From positions 189,127 to 253,126 of the forward strand of contig NZ_JOHR01000011.1 of NCBI RefSeq assembly GCF_000719775.1: a stretch of DNA of 64,000 nucleotides, read 5' to 3'. Each line of letters starts with the position of its first letter. Positions within the stretch are counted from its first letter, which is position 1. This document shows, piece after piece, positions 9,116 through 18,554 of the stretch. The DNA is from Streptomyces sp. NRRL F-5135 (GTDB taxonomy: Bacteria > Actinomycetota > Actinomycetes > Streptomycetales > Streptomycetaceae). A model generated the notes under the pieces. That model did no database searches. It was given only the letters and a program-made list of their open reading frames with translations, and had not been told where the DNA came from. The position numbers and the translations under genes were made by a program.

Positions 9116-9373
9116 ATGGTGCTGGATCCCAACTTCTGCCTGGATGTTCCGGAGGGTTTCGACGACTCGGACGCTGAGACCGGGGTGCATCCCATCGCCA
9201 GGAAGCTGTTCCTCGCCACAACCGCCGCGGAAGTCTTCAAGAAAGCCCATGAGTGGGTGCGGGAACAAAAAATCCGCGTGGCAGACGTGTCGTGGGATTT
9301 CTTCCACGACGAGGACGAGCCCTACTGTCTGAGCGTCTATTTCACGTTCGAGCTGGATCCCGAAGACGCTTGA
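9116..9373 (+). CDS. Small conserved Streptomyces protein (85 aa), function unknown
   Basis: It starts with ATG at 9116 after GGGAAGGG. The product is acidic and soluble, with no membrane segment. Its middle reads like a compact alpha/beta protein (ARKLFLATTAAEVF, VADVSWDFF, SVYFTFEL). I recall a small protein of this kind next to the adenylate cyclase in other Streptomyces, so it may be conserved in context, but I do not know its function. Composition at the DNA level is slightly less GC-rich than its neighbours. It stands alone, 206 bp after cya and 137 bp before the enoyl-CoA hydratase. Confidence 0.75.
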   Translation: MVLDPNFCLDVPEGFDDSDAETGVHPIARKLFLATTAAEVFKKAHEWVREQKIRVADVSWDFFHDEDEPYCLSVYFTFELDPEDA

Positions 9374-9510
9374 CCACTGACCACGACTGTGCGGTTTCGT
9401 TTCGATCAACGATCTGACGATCCGAACGAACCCGGCCGGCGGCCCTCCCGGCGCTAGGCTCTCCTCCCGGTGCAACACGTGAACCGTCGTTAACGCAACC
9501 GGGAGACGCC

Positions 9511-10401
9511 GTGACTGGGACCGAGCACGTGACTGGGACCGAGCAGGGGCACGAGGACGGGCACAGGACCGGGCACGAGGCCGGGGCCGGCCCGGGGCCC
9601 GGGGCCGAGCAGCGGTTCGGCGAGTTCGTCGCCGTGCGGCGGCACGGGCGCGGGCACGTCGCGGAACTGGTCCTGGACCGGCCCGGGGCCATGAACGCCG
9701 TCTCGACCGAGATGGCCCGGTGTCTCACCGCCGCGTGCGACGCGCTGGCCGCCGACCGGACCGTACGGGTCACGGTCCTGACCTCGACGCACGCGCGCGC
9801 CTTCTGCGTCGGCGCGGACCTCAAGGAGCGCAACGCGCTGACGGACGCCGAACTGGTACGGCAGCGGCCGACCGCCCGCGCCGCGTACACCGGCGTCCTG
9901 GAGCTGCCCATGCCGACCGTCGCCGCCGTGCACGGCTTCGCCCTGGGCGGCGGCTTCGAGCTGGCGCTGGCCTGCGACCTGATCGTCGCGGACGGGACGG
10001 CGGTCGTCGGGCTGCCCGAGGTGTCGGTCGGGGTGATCCCCGGGGGCGGCGGTACGCAGTTGCTGCCCCGGCGGGTCGGCGCGGCGCGGGCCGCGGAGCT
10101 GGTGTTCACGGCCCGGCGGGTGGCGGCGGCGGAGGCGGCCGGGCTGGGGCTGGTCGACCGGCTGGTGGACGAGGGGGCGGACCGGGACGAGGCCCTCGCC
10201 CTGGCGGACCGTATCGCCGCGAACTCCCCCGTCGGCCTGCGCGCCGCCAAACGCGCCCTGCGGCTCGGGCACGGGCTCGACCTGCGGGCGGGCCTGGAGG
10301 TGGAGGACGCCGCGTGGCGGACGGTGGCGTTCTCCGGGGATCGGGCGGAGGGCGTGGCGGCGTTCAACGAGAAGCGCACGCCGGAGTGGCCCGGCGCCTG
10401 A
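9511..10401 (+). CDS. Enoyl-CoA hydratase/isomerase family protein
   Basis: This is a crotonase-fold enzyme that probably hydrates trans-2-enoyl-CoA in fatty-acid or amino-acid breakdown. The first ~33 residues are a low-complexity His/Gly/Glu-rich extension. The CoA-binding and oxyanion-hole parts follow (FCVGADLKER; HGFALGGGFELA). Both catalytic glutamates of true hydratases are present, one in GGGFE and one in GLPEVSVG. The length of 296 residues is normal once the extension is removed. The GTG at 9511 has GGGAG 5 bases upstream. The gene is convergent with the oxidoreductase at 10440, with a hairpin between them. Confidence 0.93.
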   Translation: MTGTEHVTGTEQGHEDGHRTGHEAGAGPGPGAEQRFGEFVAVRRHGRGHVAELVLDRPGAMNAVSTEMARCLTAACDALAADRTVRVTVLTSTHARAFCVGADLKERNALTDAELVRQRPTARAAYTGVLELPMPTVAAVHGFALGGGFELALACDLIVADGTAVVGLPEVSVGVIPGGGGTQLLPRRVGAARAAELVFTARRVAAAEAAGLGLVDRLVDEGADRDEALALADRIAANSPVGLRAAKRALRLGHGLDLRAGLEVEDAAWRTVAFSGDRAEGVAAFNEKRTPEWPGA

Positions 10402-10419
10402 ACCGGGGGGCCAGGCGCC
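10393..10419. terminator. Hairpin between convergent genes
   Basis: GGCGCCTG (10393-10400) pairs with CAGGCGCC (10412-10419) across an 11-base loop. The left arm includes the hydratase stop codon, so the structure begins inside the gene. Confidence 0.55.
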
Positions 10420-10439
10420 CGGGCCGCGTCGGTCCGCCG

Positions 10440-11492
10440 TCAGTCGGTGCCGCTTGGGGCATCGTCGGATGCGACCCGGACGAGGACCTTGCCGCGGCTG
10501 TCGCCCCGGAAGATGCGGGCGAGCGCCTCCGGCGCGTGCTCCAGCCCGTCCAGGACGACCCGCTCGTGCCGCAGTCGGCCGTCGCCGAGCCGGACGGCCA
10601 GTTCCCCGGTGATCTCGTCGAAGCGGTCGACATGGTCGGCGACCTGGAAACCGCGCGCGGTGGCACGCTGCTCGACCAGCTCCACCAGGTTCCGGATGCC
10701 GTGGCGCTGGGCGGGGTCGGCGCTGTAGTCGGCGATCATGCCGCACATCGCGAGCCGCGCTCCGGTGTTGATCCTGCTGAGCACATGGTCCAGTATCTCC
10801 CCGCCGGCGTTCTCGACGTCCGCGTCGATGCCGTCGGGGGTGGCCTCGTCGAGCCGGTCGCGCCAGTGCGGGTCGCGTCGGTCGACGCAGGCGTCGAAGC
10901 CCAGTTCCTCGACGGCGTAACGGCACTTGTCCGGCCCTCCGGCCAGCCCGACCACCCGCGCGCCGCGTTCCTTCGCGAGCTGGCCGGCGATCGACCCCAC
11001 CGCGCCGGCGGCCGCGGAGACCACGACCGTACGGCCCGGCCGCGGGTCGGCGATCTCGACCGCGAGCCAGGCGGTGATGCCGGTCAGGCCCAGTACACCC
11101 AGCAGGTCCTCGAGCGATGCGGGCAGAGGCTCGGGCAGCACGGTGAACGGCATCTCGAGCTCGGCGTCATCGGCTACCTGATAGTCCTGCCAGCCGGTGA
11201 ACCCCAGCACGTGCGTGCCGACCGGCAGATCGGTGCGCCGTGAGGCGACCACCCGGCCGATCCCCACTCCGCGCATCACCGCGCCCTCCCGCACCGGAGG
11301 CAGGTCGCTGCGGATGTCGCTCATGAAGATCCGGCTCGACGGGTCCACGGAGAGCATCAGCGTCCGGACCAGGGCCTGGCCGTCCTCCAGTTCGGGTACC
11401 TCCGTCGTCACCAGCTCCAGGCCGGGCTCCTCGGTGAGCCCCGTGGGGCGCTTGCTCAGCCTGAACGCTCGGTTCCTCTCGGCGGCGGGCAT
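10440..11492 (-). CDS. NADP-dependent MDR-family oxidoreductase (zinc-free)
   Basis: A 350-residue medium-chain reductase of the leukotriene-B4 dehydrogenase/CurA type that reduces the C=C bond of enones or quinones with NADPH. The N-terminal part has the family pattern MLSVDPSSRIFMSD. The Rossmann domain has AAAGAVGSIAGQLAKERGARVVG, and zinc-ligand cysteines are absent. The start is MPAAERNRAF (ATG 11492) with GAGGAG about 6 bases upstream; the longer in-frame start at 11627 reads through a Pro/Arg-rich non-coding stretch. It follows an AraC-type regulator on the same strand with a gap of about 190 bp, which may control it. Confidence 0.9.
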   Translation of the reverse strand: MPAAERNRAFRLSKRPTGLTEEPGLELVTTEVPELEDGQALVRTLMLSVDPSSRIFMSDIRSDLPPVREGAVMRGVGIGRVVASRRTDLPVGTHVLGFTGWQDYQVADDAELEMPFTVLPEPLPASLEDLLGVLGLTGITAWLAVEIADPRPGRTVVVSAAAGAVGSIAGQLAKERGARVVGLAGGPDKCRYAVEELGFDACVDRRDPHWRDRLDEATPDGIDADVENAGGEILDHVLSRINTGARLAMCGMIADYSADPAQRHGIRNLVELVEQRATARGFQVADHVDRFDEITGELAVRLGDGRLRHERVVLDGLEHAPEALARIFRGDSRGKVLVRVASDDAPSGTD

Positions 11493-11684
11493 CCGCGTCT
11501 CCTCGTTCACTGTCGGGTCCGGGCGCGGCGAAGCCGCCCGGACCGGCACCTGCGGCCCGCACGCGCCGACCGCGGCGTCCCGCTCCGGGCCGCCACCGCC
11601 AACGTATGCGGGCCCGGCCAGCGCCACCGTGTACGCGCACGCCGCGGGGCGGTACGAGCGGGCCGTCCCGGCTGCCGGACCCGC

Positions 11685-12689
11685 TCAGGCCCGCTCGGAG
11701 GGTTCGGCCAGTGACGCCTCGCGCGTGCGCGCGCCCTTGTCGCGGTACTCCTGCGGGGACATCCCGTGCACGGCACGGAACCGCCGGTTCAGATGACTGC
11801 TGTCGACGAAGCCCCACCGCCGCGCCAGCGCCGCGACCGTCGCGTCCCCGGTCAGCAGTTCCTCGCGCACCCGGGCGATCCGCTTGGCGCGCAGCACCCC
11901 CGTGAACGTGTCACCGGCATCGTGGAACAGCCGCGTGAGGGTGCGCACCGAGATGCTGTTCGCCGCCGCCACCTGTTCGGCTGACAGGTCCCTGCGGCCA
12001 AGGTGGCTCTCCAGGTAGCGTTCCACCGCCACCCGCCGGGCGGGTGGGGACGCCGACTGAAGCGCACCCCAGCCGAGCTCGAGCAGGGCGTTGCGCGCCG
12101 CGACCACGGCCGCGCCCGACAGCCGGGGAAGCGATGCGCCGAGGGAGTCCAGATAGCTCCGTAGCAGTTGCGTCTCGGGCACCGGGCCGCGCGCCGGCTC
12201 ACCCCCGCCCATCCAGCACCCCGCGTCCTCGAGGAGACGGCGTCGCACCATGACACTGCGCGCGACGACGGGCTCGCGCGCCGTCACCCGCGCCGGACGG
12301 CGGCTCTCCCAGAAGAGGGCGTCGCCCGGGCGCAGCAGCCAGTCGTGACCGTCCTGACGGAAGACCGCGCTTCCCGCGCCCATCACGGAGACGATCAGGT
12401 AGTCGTCTCCCGTCTCCGCGATCTGACGGGCGCCGCGTACACCACTGAACGGGCCGGACTCCCAGTCCACCAGGGCGATGTCATCGATCCAACGACGCCG
12501 GACCACCGCTCGGCCCCGGTCCGGGTCCGACGGCGGGGACGGGGACGGCGGTGATGGCGGGGACGGCGACGGAAAGCGCAGCGACCACGGCAGATCGGTC
12601 ACGGCACTCAGGAGATGCTCCCAATCGGCGGCCTCGGACGGTCGTACGAAGCCGTCACCCCATGGCCGGGTGTCTGTTTCCTCGGGCAT
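11685..12689 (-). CDS. AraC-family transcriptional regulator
   Basis: The 334-residue protein has an N-terminal cupin-like AraC-binding domain (about 60-180, with WIDDIALVDWESGPFSG) and a C-terminal pair of helix-turn-helices (about 235-320: SAEQVAAANSISVRTLTRLF, then VAALARRWGFVDSSHLNRRF). A Ser/Pro repeat interrupts residues 40-55. Proteins of this type usually sense aromatic or amine compounds (NphR/FeaR-like). It lies upstream of, and on the same strand as, the oxidoreductase, and is divergent from the ArsR gene across 73 bp, so it could control either. Confidence 0.9.
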   Translation of the reverse strand: MPEETDTRPWGDGFVRPSEAADWEHLLSAVTDLPWSLRFPSPSPPSPPSPSPPSDPDRGRAVVRRRWIDDIALVDWESGPFSGVRGARQIAETGDDYLIVSVMGAGSAVFRQDGHDWLLRPGDALFWESRRPARVTAREPVVARSVMVRRRLLEDAGCWMGGGEPARGPVPETQLLRSYLDSLGASLPRLSGAAVVAARNALLELGWGALQSASPPARRVAVERYLESHLGRRDLSAEQVAAANSISVRTLTRLFHDAGDTFTGVLRAKRIARVREELLTGDATVAALARRWGFVDSSHLNRRFRAVHGMSPQEYRDKGARTREASLAEPSERA

Positions 12690-12715
12690 CGACGCAGCTT
12701 AGGCAACGAGCAGGC

Positions 12716-12726
12716 ATCGAGATATC
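12716..12726. promoter_or_regulatory. Possible ArsR operator upstream of its own gene
   Basis: ATCGAGATATC resembles ATCGCAATATG at 13106-13116 in the promoter of the next gene (shared ATCGnnATAT). It sits 47 bases before the ArsR start in a 73-bp divergent region. Confidence 0.4.
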
Positions 12727-12762
12727 GTGGTGTGTCGGAGTGTCTGGCGAGGGAGGCGGCTC

Positions 12763-13098
12763 ATGGCCGTGACGGCGGGACCAGGGTCGGGGGCGGATCT
12801 GATCGAGGTGTTCAAGGCTCTCGGCAACCCTGCCCGTTTGCAGATCATGCGGTGGCTGAAGGATCCCGACACGCACTTCCGCGAGTACGAGCCGATCGCG
12901 GACCGCCAGTCGGTCGGTGTGTGTGTCACCCACATTCAGGCGAAGTCGGGGCTCGCACAGTCGACCGTCTCCAGCTACATGAGCACGCTGGAGCGGGCGG
13001 GACTCGTGCGTCCCACCCGGGTGGGCAAGTGGACTCACTTCCGGCGCGATGAAGAGCGGCTGGAGCAGGTGGCACGGGCGATCAGCACCACCATCTGA
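12763..13098 (+). CDS. ArsR/SmtB-like winged-helix repressor
   Basis: A 111-residue regulator: EVFKALGNPARLQIMRWL is the usual ArsR first helices, and QAKSGLAQSTVSSYMSTLERAG is the recognition helix-turn-helix. The metal box ELCVCDL is absent. One cysteine (VGVCVTH) lies just before the recognition helices, so it may sense something other than metals, for example redox or quinones. The ATG at 12763 has GGGAGG 6 bases upstream. It is 34 bp before the quinone reductase gene, whose promoter carries a matching motif, so this is a likely local repressor of that gene. Confidence 0.88.
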   Translation: MAVTAGPGSGADLIEVFKALGNPARLQIMRWLKDPDTHFREYEPIADRQSVGVCVTHIQAKSGLAQSTVSSYMSTLERAGLVRPTRVGKWTHFRRDEERLEQVARAISTTI

Positions 13099-13126
13099 TT
13101 GACACATCGCAATATGTCGATATGAT
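13099..13126 (+). promoter_or_regulatory. Near-consensus promoter with overlapping operator, leaderless start
   Basis: TTGACA (13099-13104) and TATGAT (13121-13126) are 16 bp apart, an unusually good -35/-10 pair for Streptomyces. Only six bases separate the -10 from the ATG at 13133, so the transcript should be leaderless. The spacer contains ATCGCAATATGTCGATAT, which overlaps both the core promoter and the likely ArsR site. Confidence 0.8.
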
Positions 13127-13132
13127 TTCCTC

Positions 13133-13813
13133 ATGTCGACCTCTGAGGCTGCCCCGACCGCCCTGTTCGTTCACGCCCACCCCGAGCCCCGCTCGTTCAG
13201 CACCGCCCAGATGGCCACCGCGGCTCAGACCCTGCGCGACGCCGGCTACCGCGTCGACGTCCTCGACCTCTATGCCGATGCCTGGGCCCCGGCACTCTCC
13301 CGTGAGGAATTCGCGCCGGCGGACGGCCCGTTCAAGCCGCAAGCCGAGCAGATGCGCGCGGTCGAGGACGGGACGCTCGACGCGGCCGTCAAGGCCCATC
13401 TCGACCGATTGCTCGCCGCTGACCTGCTCGTGCTGTCGTTCCCGATGTGGTGGTTCTCGCTGCCGGCCATCCTCAAGGGGTGGGTGGACCGGGTCTTCGT
13501 GATGGGCGGGGTCTTCGGCGGGGACTTCGGACTCTTCGGCGACGCGGCGCTCGCCGGGAAGCGAGCGATGCTGCTGCTCACGACCGGCGGCCCCAGTGAG
13601 TCGTTCCTGCCCGGCGGTGCCTTCGGACCGATGGACGACTTCCTGTTTCACATCCACCGCGGCATGCTCGAGTTCGTCGGCTACCAGGTCCTCGACCCCG
13701 TGGTCACCTATGGGCCGGCACGCATGACCGACCAGGAAAGGGCAGCGGCGCTGGAGGCGGTCAGAGAGTCGGTCGCTCTCGTCGCGGCAGATTCGAAGCT
13801 CAGCGTGCGCTGA
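13133..13813 (+). CDS. NAD(P)H:quinone oxidoreductase, flavodoxin-like fold
   Basis: A 226-residue FMN/FAD protein of the NQO1/MdaB family (Flavodoxin_2). The phosphate-binding start is TALFVHAHPEPRSFS, and the flavin/active-site segment is LVLSFPMWWFSLPAILKGWVDRVF, followed by LLLTTGGP. It should reduce quinones by two electrons in the cytosol. It directly follows the ArsR-type regulator and is probably induced when that repressor leaves the TTGACA/TATGAT promoter. There is no Shine-Dalgarno sequence, in line with a leaderless mRNA. Confidence 0.92.
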   Translation: MSTSEAAPTALFVHAHPEPRSFSTAQMATAAQTLRDAGYRVDVLDLYADAWAPALSREEFAPADGPFKPQAEQMRAVEDGTLDAAVKAHLDRLLAADLLVLSFPMWWFSLPAILKGWVDRVFVMGGVFGGDFGLFGDAALAGKRAMLLLTTGGPSESFLPGGAFGPMDDFLFHIHRGMLEFVGYQVLDPVVTYGPARMTDQERAAALEAVRESVALVAADSKLSVR

Positions 13814-14016
13814 GTGGCGCCGTGCGCCCGAAGGGCGGGTTCGGCGGCGTCCGGCGCGTGCGATCGCGAGACGGAGGATCGGCGTCGCCGACGGACCGGA
13901 CGCACTCGGGCGACTCCGACAACGCGGCAGGGGACCCCTCTCAGCGGCAGCCGGGGGACGCGTGCCACGCCTCGCCGAGCGGGCGGGACCTCTCAAACAC
14001 GCCCTAGGCTGGGGTG

Positions 14017-15363
14017 ATGGCAGTGGATCGGCGACTGCGCGCCGTGGTGGCCCTGTCGCAGGCGATGGCGTCGGCCGTCACACCCCAGGACGTCTGGCGG
14101 GCGGCGGCGCGCGGCGCGTGCGAGGCGCTCGGCGGGAGCTTCGCGGCGCTGTCGCTGTGGGAGCGGGACCTGGGCCGGCTCAGGGTGCTGGTCAACGTGG
14201 GGGCCCTGGCGGAGGGCGAGGAGGAGTTCCCGGACGACGAGACCTACCCGGTCCACCGGTTCCCGGAGATCACGGACGCGGCGCCGGGCGCGTGGGTGGA
14301 GACGGCGGAGCCGGGACCGGAGCGGACCGTGCCGGGAGCGGAGGGCACGGGACCGGGCCCGGCCGGGCCCGAGCAGGTGGAGCCGGGCGACAGCCTGCCG
14401 CTTCCCGAGCAGGCGGAAGAGCAGGCGGAAACGGGCGGGGGCCTGCCGCCGCCGGACCCGGCGGCCGGCCGTACCGGAGGCGGGAACGGCGGGCCCACCC
14501 CTGGCCGTGCCACCGGCCTTGCCACCGGCCGGACCACGCCGCTCGCCGCCGCCGCGGAGCCCACCGCCGCCCCCCACGGGCGCGGTGAGCGCGCCGCCGC
14601 GCTGTGGCGGCGCGGACGGGGCAGCTGCGTCGTCGCGCCGGTCGTCTGCCACGGCCGGGCGTGGGGCGAGCTGTACGTGGCCCGGCCGCGGGGCGCCGCC
14701 GTCTTCGACGCGGACGACGCGGACTTCGCCACCGTCGTCGCGTCGGCGGTCGCGGCGGGCATCGCCCAGACGGAACGGCTCGAAGAGGTCCGCCGGCTCG
14801 CCTTCACCGACCCGCTGACCGGGCTGGCGAACCGGCGTGCGGTGGACCGGCTGCTGGACGAGGCGATCGGCCGGCACCGCACGGAACACGTCGTGGTCAG
14901 CCTGGTCGTCTGCGACCTCAACGGCCTCAAGAGGGTCAACGACACCCAGGGCCACGCGGTGGGCGACCGGCTGCTGGAACGGTTCGCCACGCTGCTGTCC
15001 GTATGCGGCGCCCGCCTGCCGGGGGCGCTGGCGGGGCGGCTGGGCGGGGACGAGTTCTGCCTCGTGGCCGTGGGGCCGGGACCGGACGAGGTGATCGCCG
15101 CGGTCACGGAGCTGTGCGCGCGGGCGGACGAACTGGAGACGGGCGAGGGCGTCGCGTGCGGAATGGCGTCGACGGGCGACCCGATCGGCGAGGTCCGCTC
15201 GGCCCGCCGTCTGTTCCGCCTGGCGGACGCGGCGCAGTACCGGGCGAAGGCGGCTCGGACGCGGGGCGCGCTGGTGGTGGCGGGCCGCGACGACGAGGTG
15301 CTGCGCCTGGCGGAGACGCCGCCGCGCCGGGGCGCGGACCGCCGCCGCTTCCGGGACGCGTGA
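14017..15363 (+). CDS. GAF-GGDEF diguanylate cyclase
   Basis: It probably makes cyclic-di-GMP, which in Streptomyces holds BldD as a dimer and blocks sporulation. A GAF-like sensory domain spans about 1-260 but is interrupted near 93-195 by an acidic Pro/Gly/Glu low-complexity insert. The GGDEF domain begins near [20 protein letters not shown], and the motif itself is intact ([10 protein letters not shown]). The RxxD inhibitory site normally found upstream of GGDEF is absent. ATG 14017 lies six bases after TAGGCT (14005-14010), which suggests a leaderless start; GTG 14014 is the alternative. By domain layout and context it could be the CdgE-type protein (SCO4931 position), from memory. Confidence 0.9.
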   Translation: MAVDRRLRAVVALSQAMASAVTPQDVWRAAARGACEALGGSFAALSLWERDLGRLRVLVNVGALAEGEEEFPDDETYPVHRFPEITDAAPGAWVETAEPGPERTVPGAEGTGPGPAGPEQVEPGDSLPLPEQAEEQAETGGGLPPPDPAAGRTGGGNGGPTPGRATGLATGRTTPLAAAAEPTAAPHGRGERAAALWRRGRGSCVVAPVVCHGRAWGELYVARPRGAAVFDADDADFATVVASAVAAGIAQTERLEEVRRLAFTDPLTGLANRRAVDRLLDEAIGRHRTEHVVVSLVVCDLNGLKRVNDTQGHAVGDRLLERFATLLSVCGARLPGALAGRLGGDEFCLVAVGPGPDEVIAAVTELCARADELETGEGVACGMASTGDPIGEVRSARRLFRLADAAQYRAKAARTRGALVVAGRDDEVLRLAETPPRRGADRRRFRDA

Positions 15364-15455
15364 CGGCCCGGCCGGGCTTCACGCCGTCACCGCTCACGCC
15401 TGTCCGCCTGTCACGCCCGCCGCGCGACCGGACCCCCGCCGCCGAACGGCCCGCC

Positions 15456-16358
15456 TTAGACCCCCCGTACGTGCACCACGTCCCCCGCCCCCACCGGATG
15501 CCGGGTGCCGTCCGCCGTCCGTACCACCAGGCGGCCGTCGCCGTCGACCGCCGCCGCCTCCCCCACCAGTTCGCGGTCCCCCGGCAGTTGGGCCCGTACG
15601 GTACGGCCCAGCGTCGCGCAGCCCGCCACGTACGCCTCCTGGAGGCGCGACGCGGCCGGGTCGCCGGCGGCCTCGCGCCAGCGCTCGTACCAGCTCTCCA
15701 GCGACCGCAGGACGGACCGCAGCAGGGTGTCGCGGTCCAGGGACACCGCGTTGGCCAGGGCCAGCGAACCGGCCGTGGCGACGGGCAGTTCCGAGGCGTG
15801 CAGGGAGACGTTCAGGCCGATGCCCATGATCACGGCGTCCTCGCCCGCGCGTTCGGCGAGGATGCCGCCCGCCTTGCGTTCCTCGCCCGCCACGGTCACC
15901 AGGAGGTCGTTCGGCCACTTCAGGGACATGTCCACGCCCGCGCCCCGCGCCAGCCCGGTCGCGGCGGCGACCCCGGCGAGCAGGGGCAGCCAACCGTACC
16001 GCTCGACGGGCACGGCCGGGCCCGGCCGGAGCAGGACGGAGAAGAACAGGCCCGAGCGCGCGGGCGCCGACCAGCGGCGGTCCAGTCGGCCCCGGCCCGC
16101 CGTCTGTTCCTCGGCGACCAGCACCGCGCCCTCGGCCAGGGCCGGCTCCCCGCGCGCGGCGGCCCGCGTGATGCGCTCGGCGAGGTCCGAGTTGGTGGAG
16201 CCCGTCGCGTCGACCACGTCGAACGAGGTCCACAGCCCGCCCGGCCTGATCAGCCCGCGGCGCAGCGAGCGCGCGTTCAGCGGGGGGCGCTCCAGGTCCG
16301 ACCAGCGGCCGGCGGGGGTACTCGGCGGGGTCTCCCCCGGGGTGTTCGGCTCCGTCAT
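15456..16358 (-). CDS. birA: Biotin-[acetyl-CoA-carboxylase] ligase
   Basis: It makes biotinyl-AMP and attaches biotin to the lysine of acyl-CoA carboxylase alpha subunits. The motif order is standard: STNSDLAER, then GRGRLDRRW (ATP/biotin loop), then LKWPNDLLV, then the KAGGIL lysine, then GIGLNV. There is no N-terminal helix-turn-helix, so it is a class I ligase and not a repressor. ATG 16358 gives 300 residues; an in-frame start at 16385 adds nine residues. It is divergent from pccB, and AccA, a likely target, is encoded about 10 kb away. Confidence 0.95.
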   Translation of the reverse strand: MTEPNTPGETPPSTPAGRWSDLERPPLNARSLRRGLIRPGGLWTSFDVVDATGSTNSDLAERITRAAARGEPALAEGAVLVAEEQTAGRGRLDRRWSAPARSGLFFSVLLRPGPAVPVERYGWLPLLAGVAAATGLARGAGVDMSLKWPNDLLVTVAGEERKAGGILAERAGEDAVIMGIGLNVSLHASELPVATAGSLALANAVSLDRDTLLRSVLRSLESWYERWREAAGDPAASRLQEAYVAGCATLGRTVRAQLPGDRELVGEAAAVDGDGRLVVRTADGTRHPVGAGDVVHVRGV

Positions 16359-16565
16359 ACGAGCCACCCTAGATGTGGCAAACACCGCACCGCCGATCCC
16401 GCATCCGCGGCTATACGCTACGGATCAGTAGCAACCACCAGATCGCCATCAGCTCCACCGTCAGCTCCACCGTCAGCAGCAGCGACCAGCACCGTTCATC
16501 AGCGACGGATCAGCAGAACGGCCCAGCAGGAACCGACCTCGACACCCGCAGGGAGCCGCACCCCG

Positions 16566-18161
16566 ATGTCCCAGCAGGAAGCCAGCACCAGCAGCCACAC
16601 CACCGCGGGCAAGATCGCGGACCTACAGCGCCGCATCGAGGAAGCCACCCACGCCGGATCCGCGCGCGCCGTGGAGAAACAGCACGCCAAGGGCAAGCTG
16701 ACGGCCCGCGAGCGGATCGGGCTGCTGCTGGACGAGGGGTCGTTCGTCGAACTGGACGAGTTCGCCCGGCACCGCTCCACCAGCTTCGGCATCGAGAAGA
16801 ACCGCCCGTACGGGGACGGCGTCATCACCGGTTACGGCACGGTCGACGGCCGCCCGGTCTGCGTGTACTCGCAGGACTTCACGATCTTCGGCGGCTCGCT
16901 CGGCGAGGTCTACGGCGAGAAGATCGTCAAGGTCATGGACTTCGCGCTGAAGACCGGTTGCCCGATCATCGGCATCAACGACGGCGGCGGCGCCCGCATC
17001 CAGGAGGGCGTGGCCGCGCTGGGTCTCTTCGCGGAGATCTTCCGTCGCAACGTGCACGCGTCCGGGGTCGTCCCGCAGATCAGCCTGATCGTGGGCCCGT
17101 GCGCGGGAGGCGCCGTCTACTCCCCCGCCATCACCGACTTCACGGTGATGGTGGACCGGACCTCGCACATGTTCATCACGGGGCCCGACGTCATCAAGAC
17201 GGTGACGGGTGAGGACGTCGGCTTCGAGGAGCTGGGCGGAGCCCGTACGCACAACACGACCTCCGGCGTGGCCCACCACATGGCGGGCGACGAGAAGGAC
17301 GCCATCGAGTACGTCAAGTCCCTGCTCTCCTACCTCCCTTCCAACAACCTCTCCGAGCCGCCCGCCTTCCCCGAGGAGGCCGAGCCGGCGGTGACGGACG
17401 AGGACCGCGAGCTGGACACGCTGATCCCGGATTCCGCGAACCAGCCCTACGACATGCACACCGCCGTCGAACACGTCCTGGACGACGGCGAGTTCCTCGA
17501 GACCCAGGCGCTGTTCGCGCCGAACATCATCACCGGCTTCGGCCGCGTCGAGGGTTACCCGGTGGGGATCGTCGCCAACCAGCCGCTGCAGTTCGCGGGC
17601 TGCCTCGACATCAACGCCTCGGAGAAGGCGGCGCGGTTCGTCCGTACCTGCGACGCGTTCAACGTCCCCGTCCTGACGTTCGTGGACGTGCCGGGCTTCC
17701 TGCCCGGCGTCGACCAGGAGTACGGCGGGATCATCCGGCGCGGCGCCAAGCTGATCTACGCGTACGCGGAGGCCACCGTCCCGCTGATCACGGTCATCAC
17801 CCGCAAGGCGTTCGGCGGCGCTTACGACGTCATGGGCTCCAAGCACCTGGGCGCCGATCTCAACGTGGCGTGGCCCACCGCGCAGATCGCGGTCATGGGC
17901 GCGCAGGGCGCGGTGAACATCCTGCACCGCCGGACGATCGCCGCCGCCGGTGACGAGGCCGCGCGGGAGGAGACCCGCGCCCGGCTGATCGAGGAGTACG
18001 AGGACGCCCTGCTCAATCCGTACGTGGCGGCGGAACGCGGATACGTGGACGCGGTGATCATGCCGTCGGACACCCGGGCGCACATCGTGAAGGGGCTGCG
18101 CCAGCTGCGGACCAAGCGCGAGAGCCTGCCCCCGAAGAAGCACGGCAACATCCCGCTGTGA
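16566..18161 (+). CDS. pccB: Propionyl/acyl-CoA carboxylase beta subunit (carboxyltransferase)
   Basis: The 531-residue carboxyltransferase moves the carboxyl group from biotin to propionyl-CoA, giving methylmalonyl-CoA for polyketides and odd-chain metabolism. Both crotonase-like halves are complete, with the [10 protein letters not shown] and [12 protein letters not shown] oxyanion segments and [16 protein letters not shown]. The Asp in AYDVM (residue 421) is the position known to favour propionyl/acetyl-CoA; Ile there marks the longer-chain AccB type. ATG 16566 follows AGGGAG at a spacing of 10. Its stop overlaps a GTG of the pccE frame by 4 bases. Confidence 0.96.
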   Translation: MSQQEASTSSHTTAGKIADLQRRIEEATHAGSARAVEKQHAKGKLTARERIGLLLDEGSFVELDEFARHRSTSFGIEKNRPYGDGVITGYGTVDGRPVCVYSQDFTIFGGSLGEVYGEKIVKVMDFALKTGCPIIGINDGGGARIQEGVAALGLFAEIFRRNVHASGVVPQISLIVGPCAGGAVYSPAITDFTVMVDRTSHMFITGPDVIKTVTGEDVGFEELGGARTHNTTSGVAHHMAGDEKDAIEYVKSLLSYLPSNNLSEPPAFPEEAEPAVTDEDRELDTLIPDSANQPYDMHTAVEHVLDDGEFLETQALFAPNIITGFGRVEGYPVGIVANQPLQFAGCLDINASEKAARFVRTCDAFNVPVLTFVDVPGFLPGVDQEYGGIIRRGAKLIYAYAEATVPLITVITRKAFGGAYDVMGSKHLGADLNVAWPTAQIAVMGAQGAVNILHRRTIAAAGDEAAREETRARLIEEYEDALLNPYVAAERGYVDAVIMPSDTRAHIVKGLRQLRTKRESLPPKKHGNIPL

Positions 18162-18187
18162 ACCCGCGCCGAGCTCAGGAGCTGCTG

Positions 18188-18403
18188 ATGATCAAGGTCG
18201 TACGCGGCAACCCGACCCGCGAGGAACTGGCCGCCGCGCTGGCGGTGGTCCGGGCCCGCGCCACCGCGGCTGCCGAGGCGCCGTCGCCGGGCCCGGCGGG
18301 CGGGCGCCCCGCCGCCGCCTGGTCGGCACCGGACAGAATCGCCCGCCGCCCCCTGCCCCGCCCGGGGCCACGGGCCTGGGCCCGCACGTACTGGCCCGGT
18401 TAG
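18188..18403 (+). CDS. pccE: Acyl-CoA carboxylase epsilon subunit
   Basis: A small subunit that tightens the alpha-beta carboxylase complex in actinobacteria. The diagnostic N-terminus MIKVVRGNPTREELAAALAVV is present. A variable Ala/Pro/Arg-rich stretch and a C-terminal W-x-R motif (AWARTYWPG) follow. AGGAG lies 6 bases before ATG 18188, giving 71 residues. The frame also opens with a GTG at 18158 inside the pccB stop (GTGA), but no ribosome-binding site precedes that codon. It is co-transcribed with pccB and ends before the hairpin at 18443. Confidence 0.9.
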   Translation: MIKVVRGNPTREELAAALAVVRARATAAAEAPSPGPAGGRPAAAWSAPDRIARRPLPRPGPRAWARTYWPG

Positions 18404-18442
18404 CGGACGGGGGGCGCGAGGCGCTGACAGGAGCGGGCGTGA

Positions 18443-18477
18443 AGAAGGCGCCGTCCATGGGGGCGACGGCGCCTTCT
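18443..18477 (+). terminator. Terminator of pccB-pccE
   Basis: Perfect 13-bp arms (18443-18455 and 18465-18477) with a 9-base loop, starting 40 bases after pccE and followed by TGTT. It also faces the 3' end of the SulP gene. Confidence 0.8.
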
Positions 18478-18554
18478 GTTCCGTGGGGGCGTACCGGGCG
18501 TACCAAGGCCTACGGGTTCACGGGGTACGGGGGCCGCCGGCCGCACGGGGCGGC

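Noticed and set aside
14604..16565. Upstream extension of the pccB frame across the GGDEF gene and opposite birA
   Set aside because: PccB-family similarity begins at the ATG at 16566, which has a good ribosome-binding site; the upstream part is a shadow of other genes.
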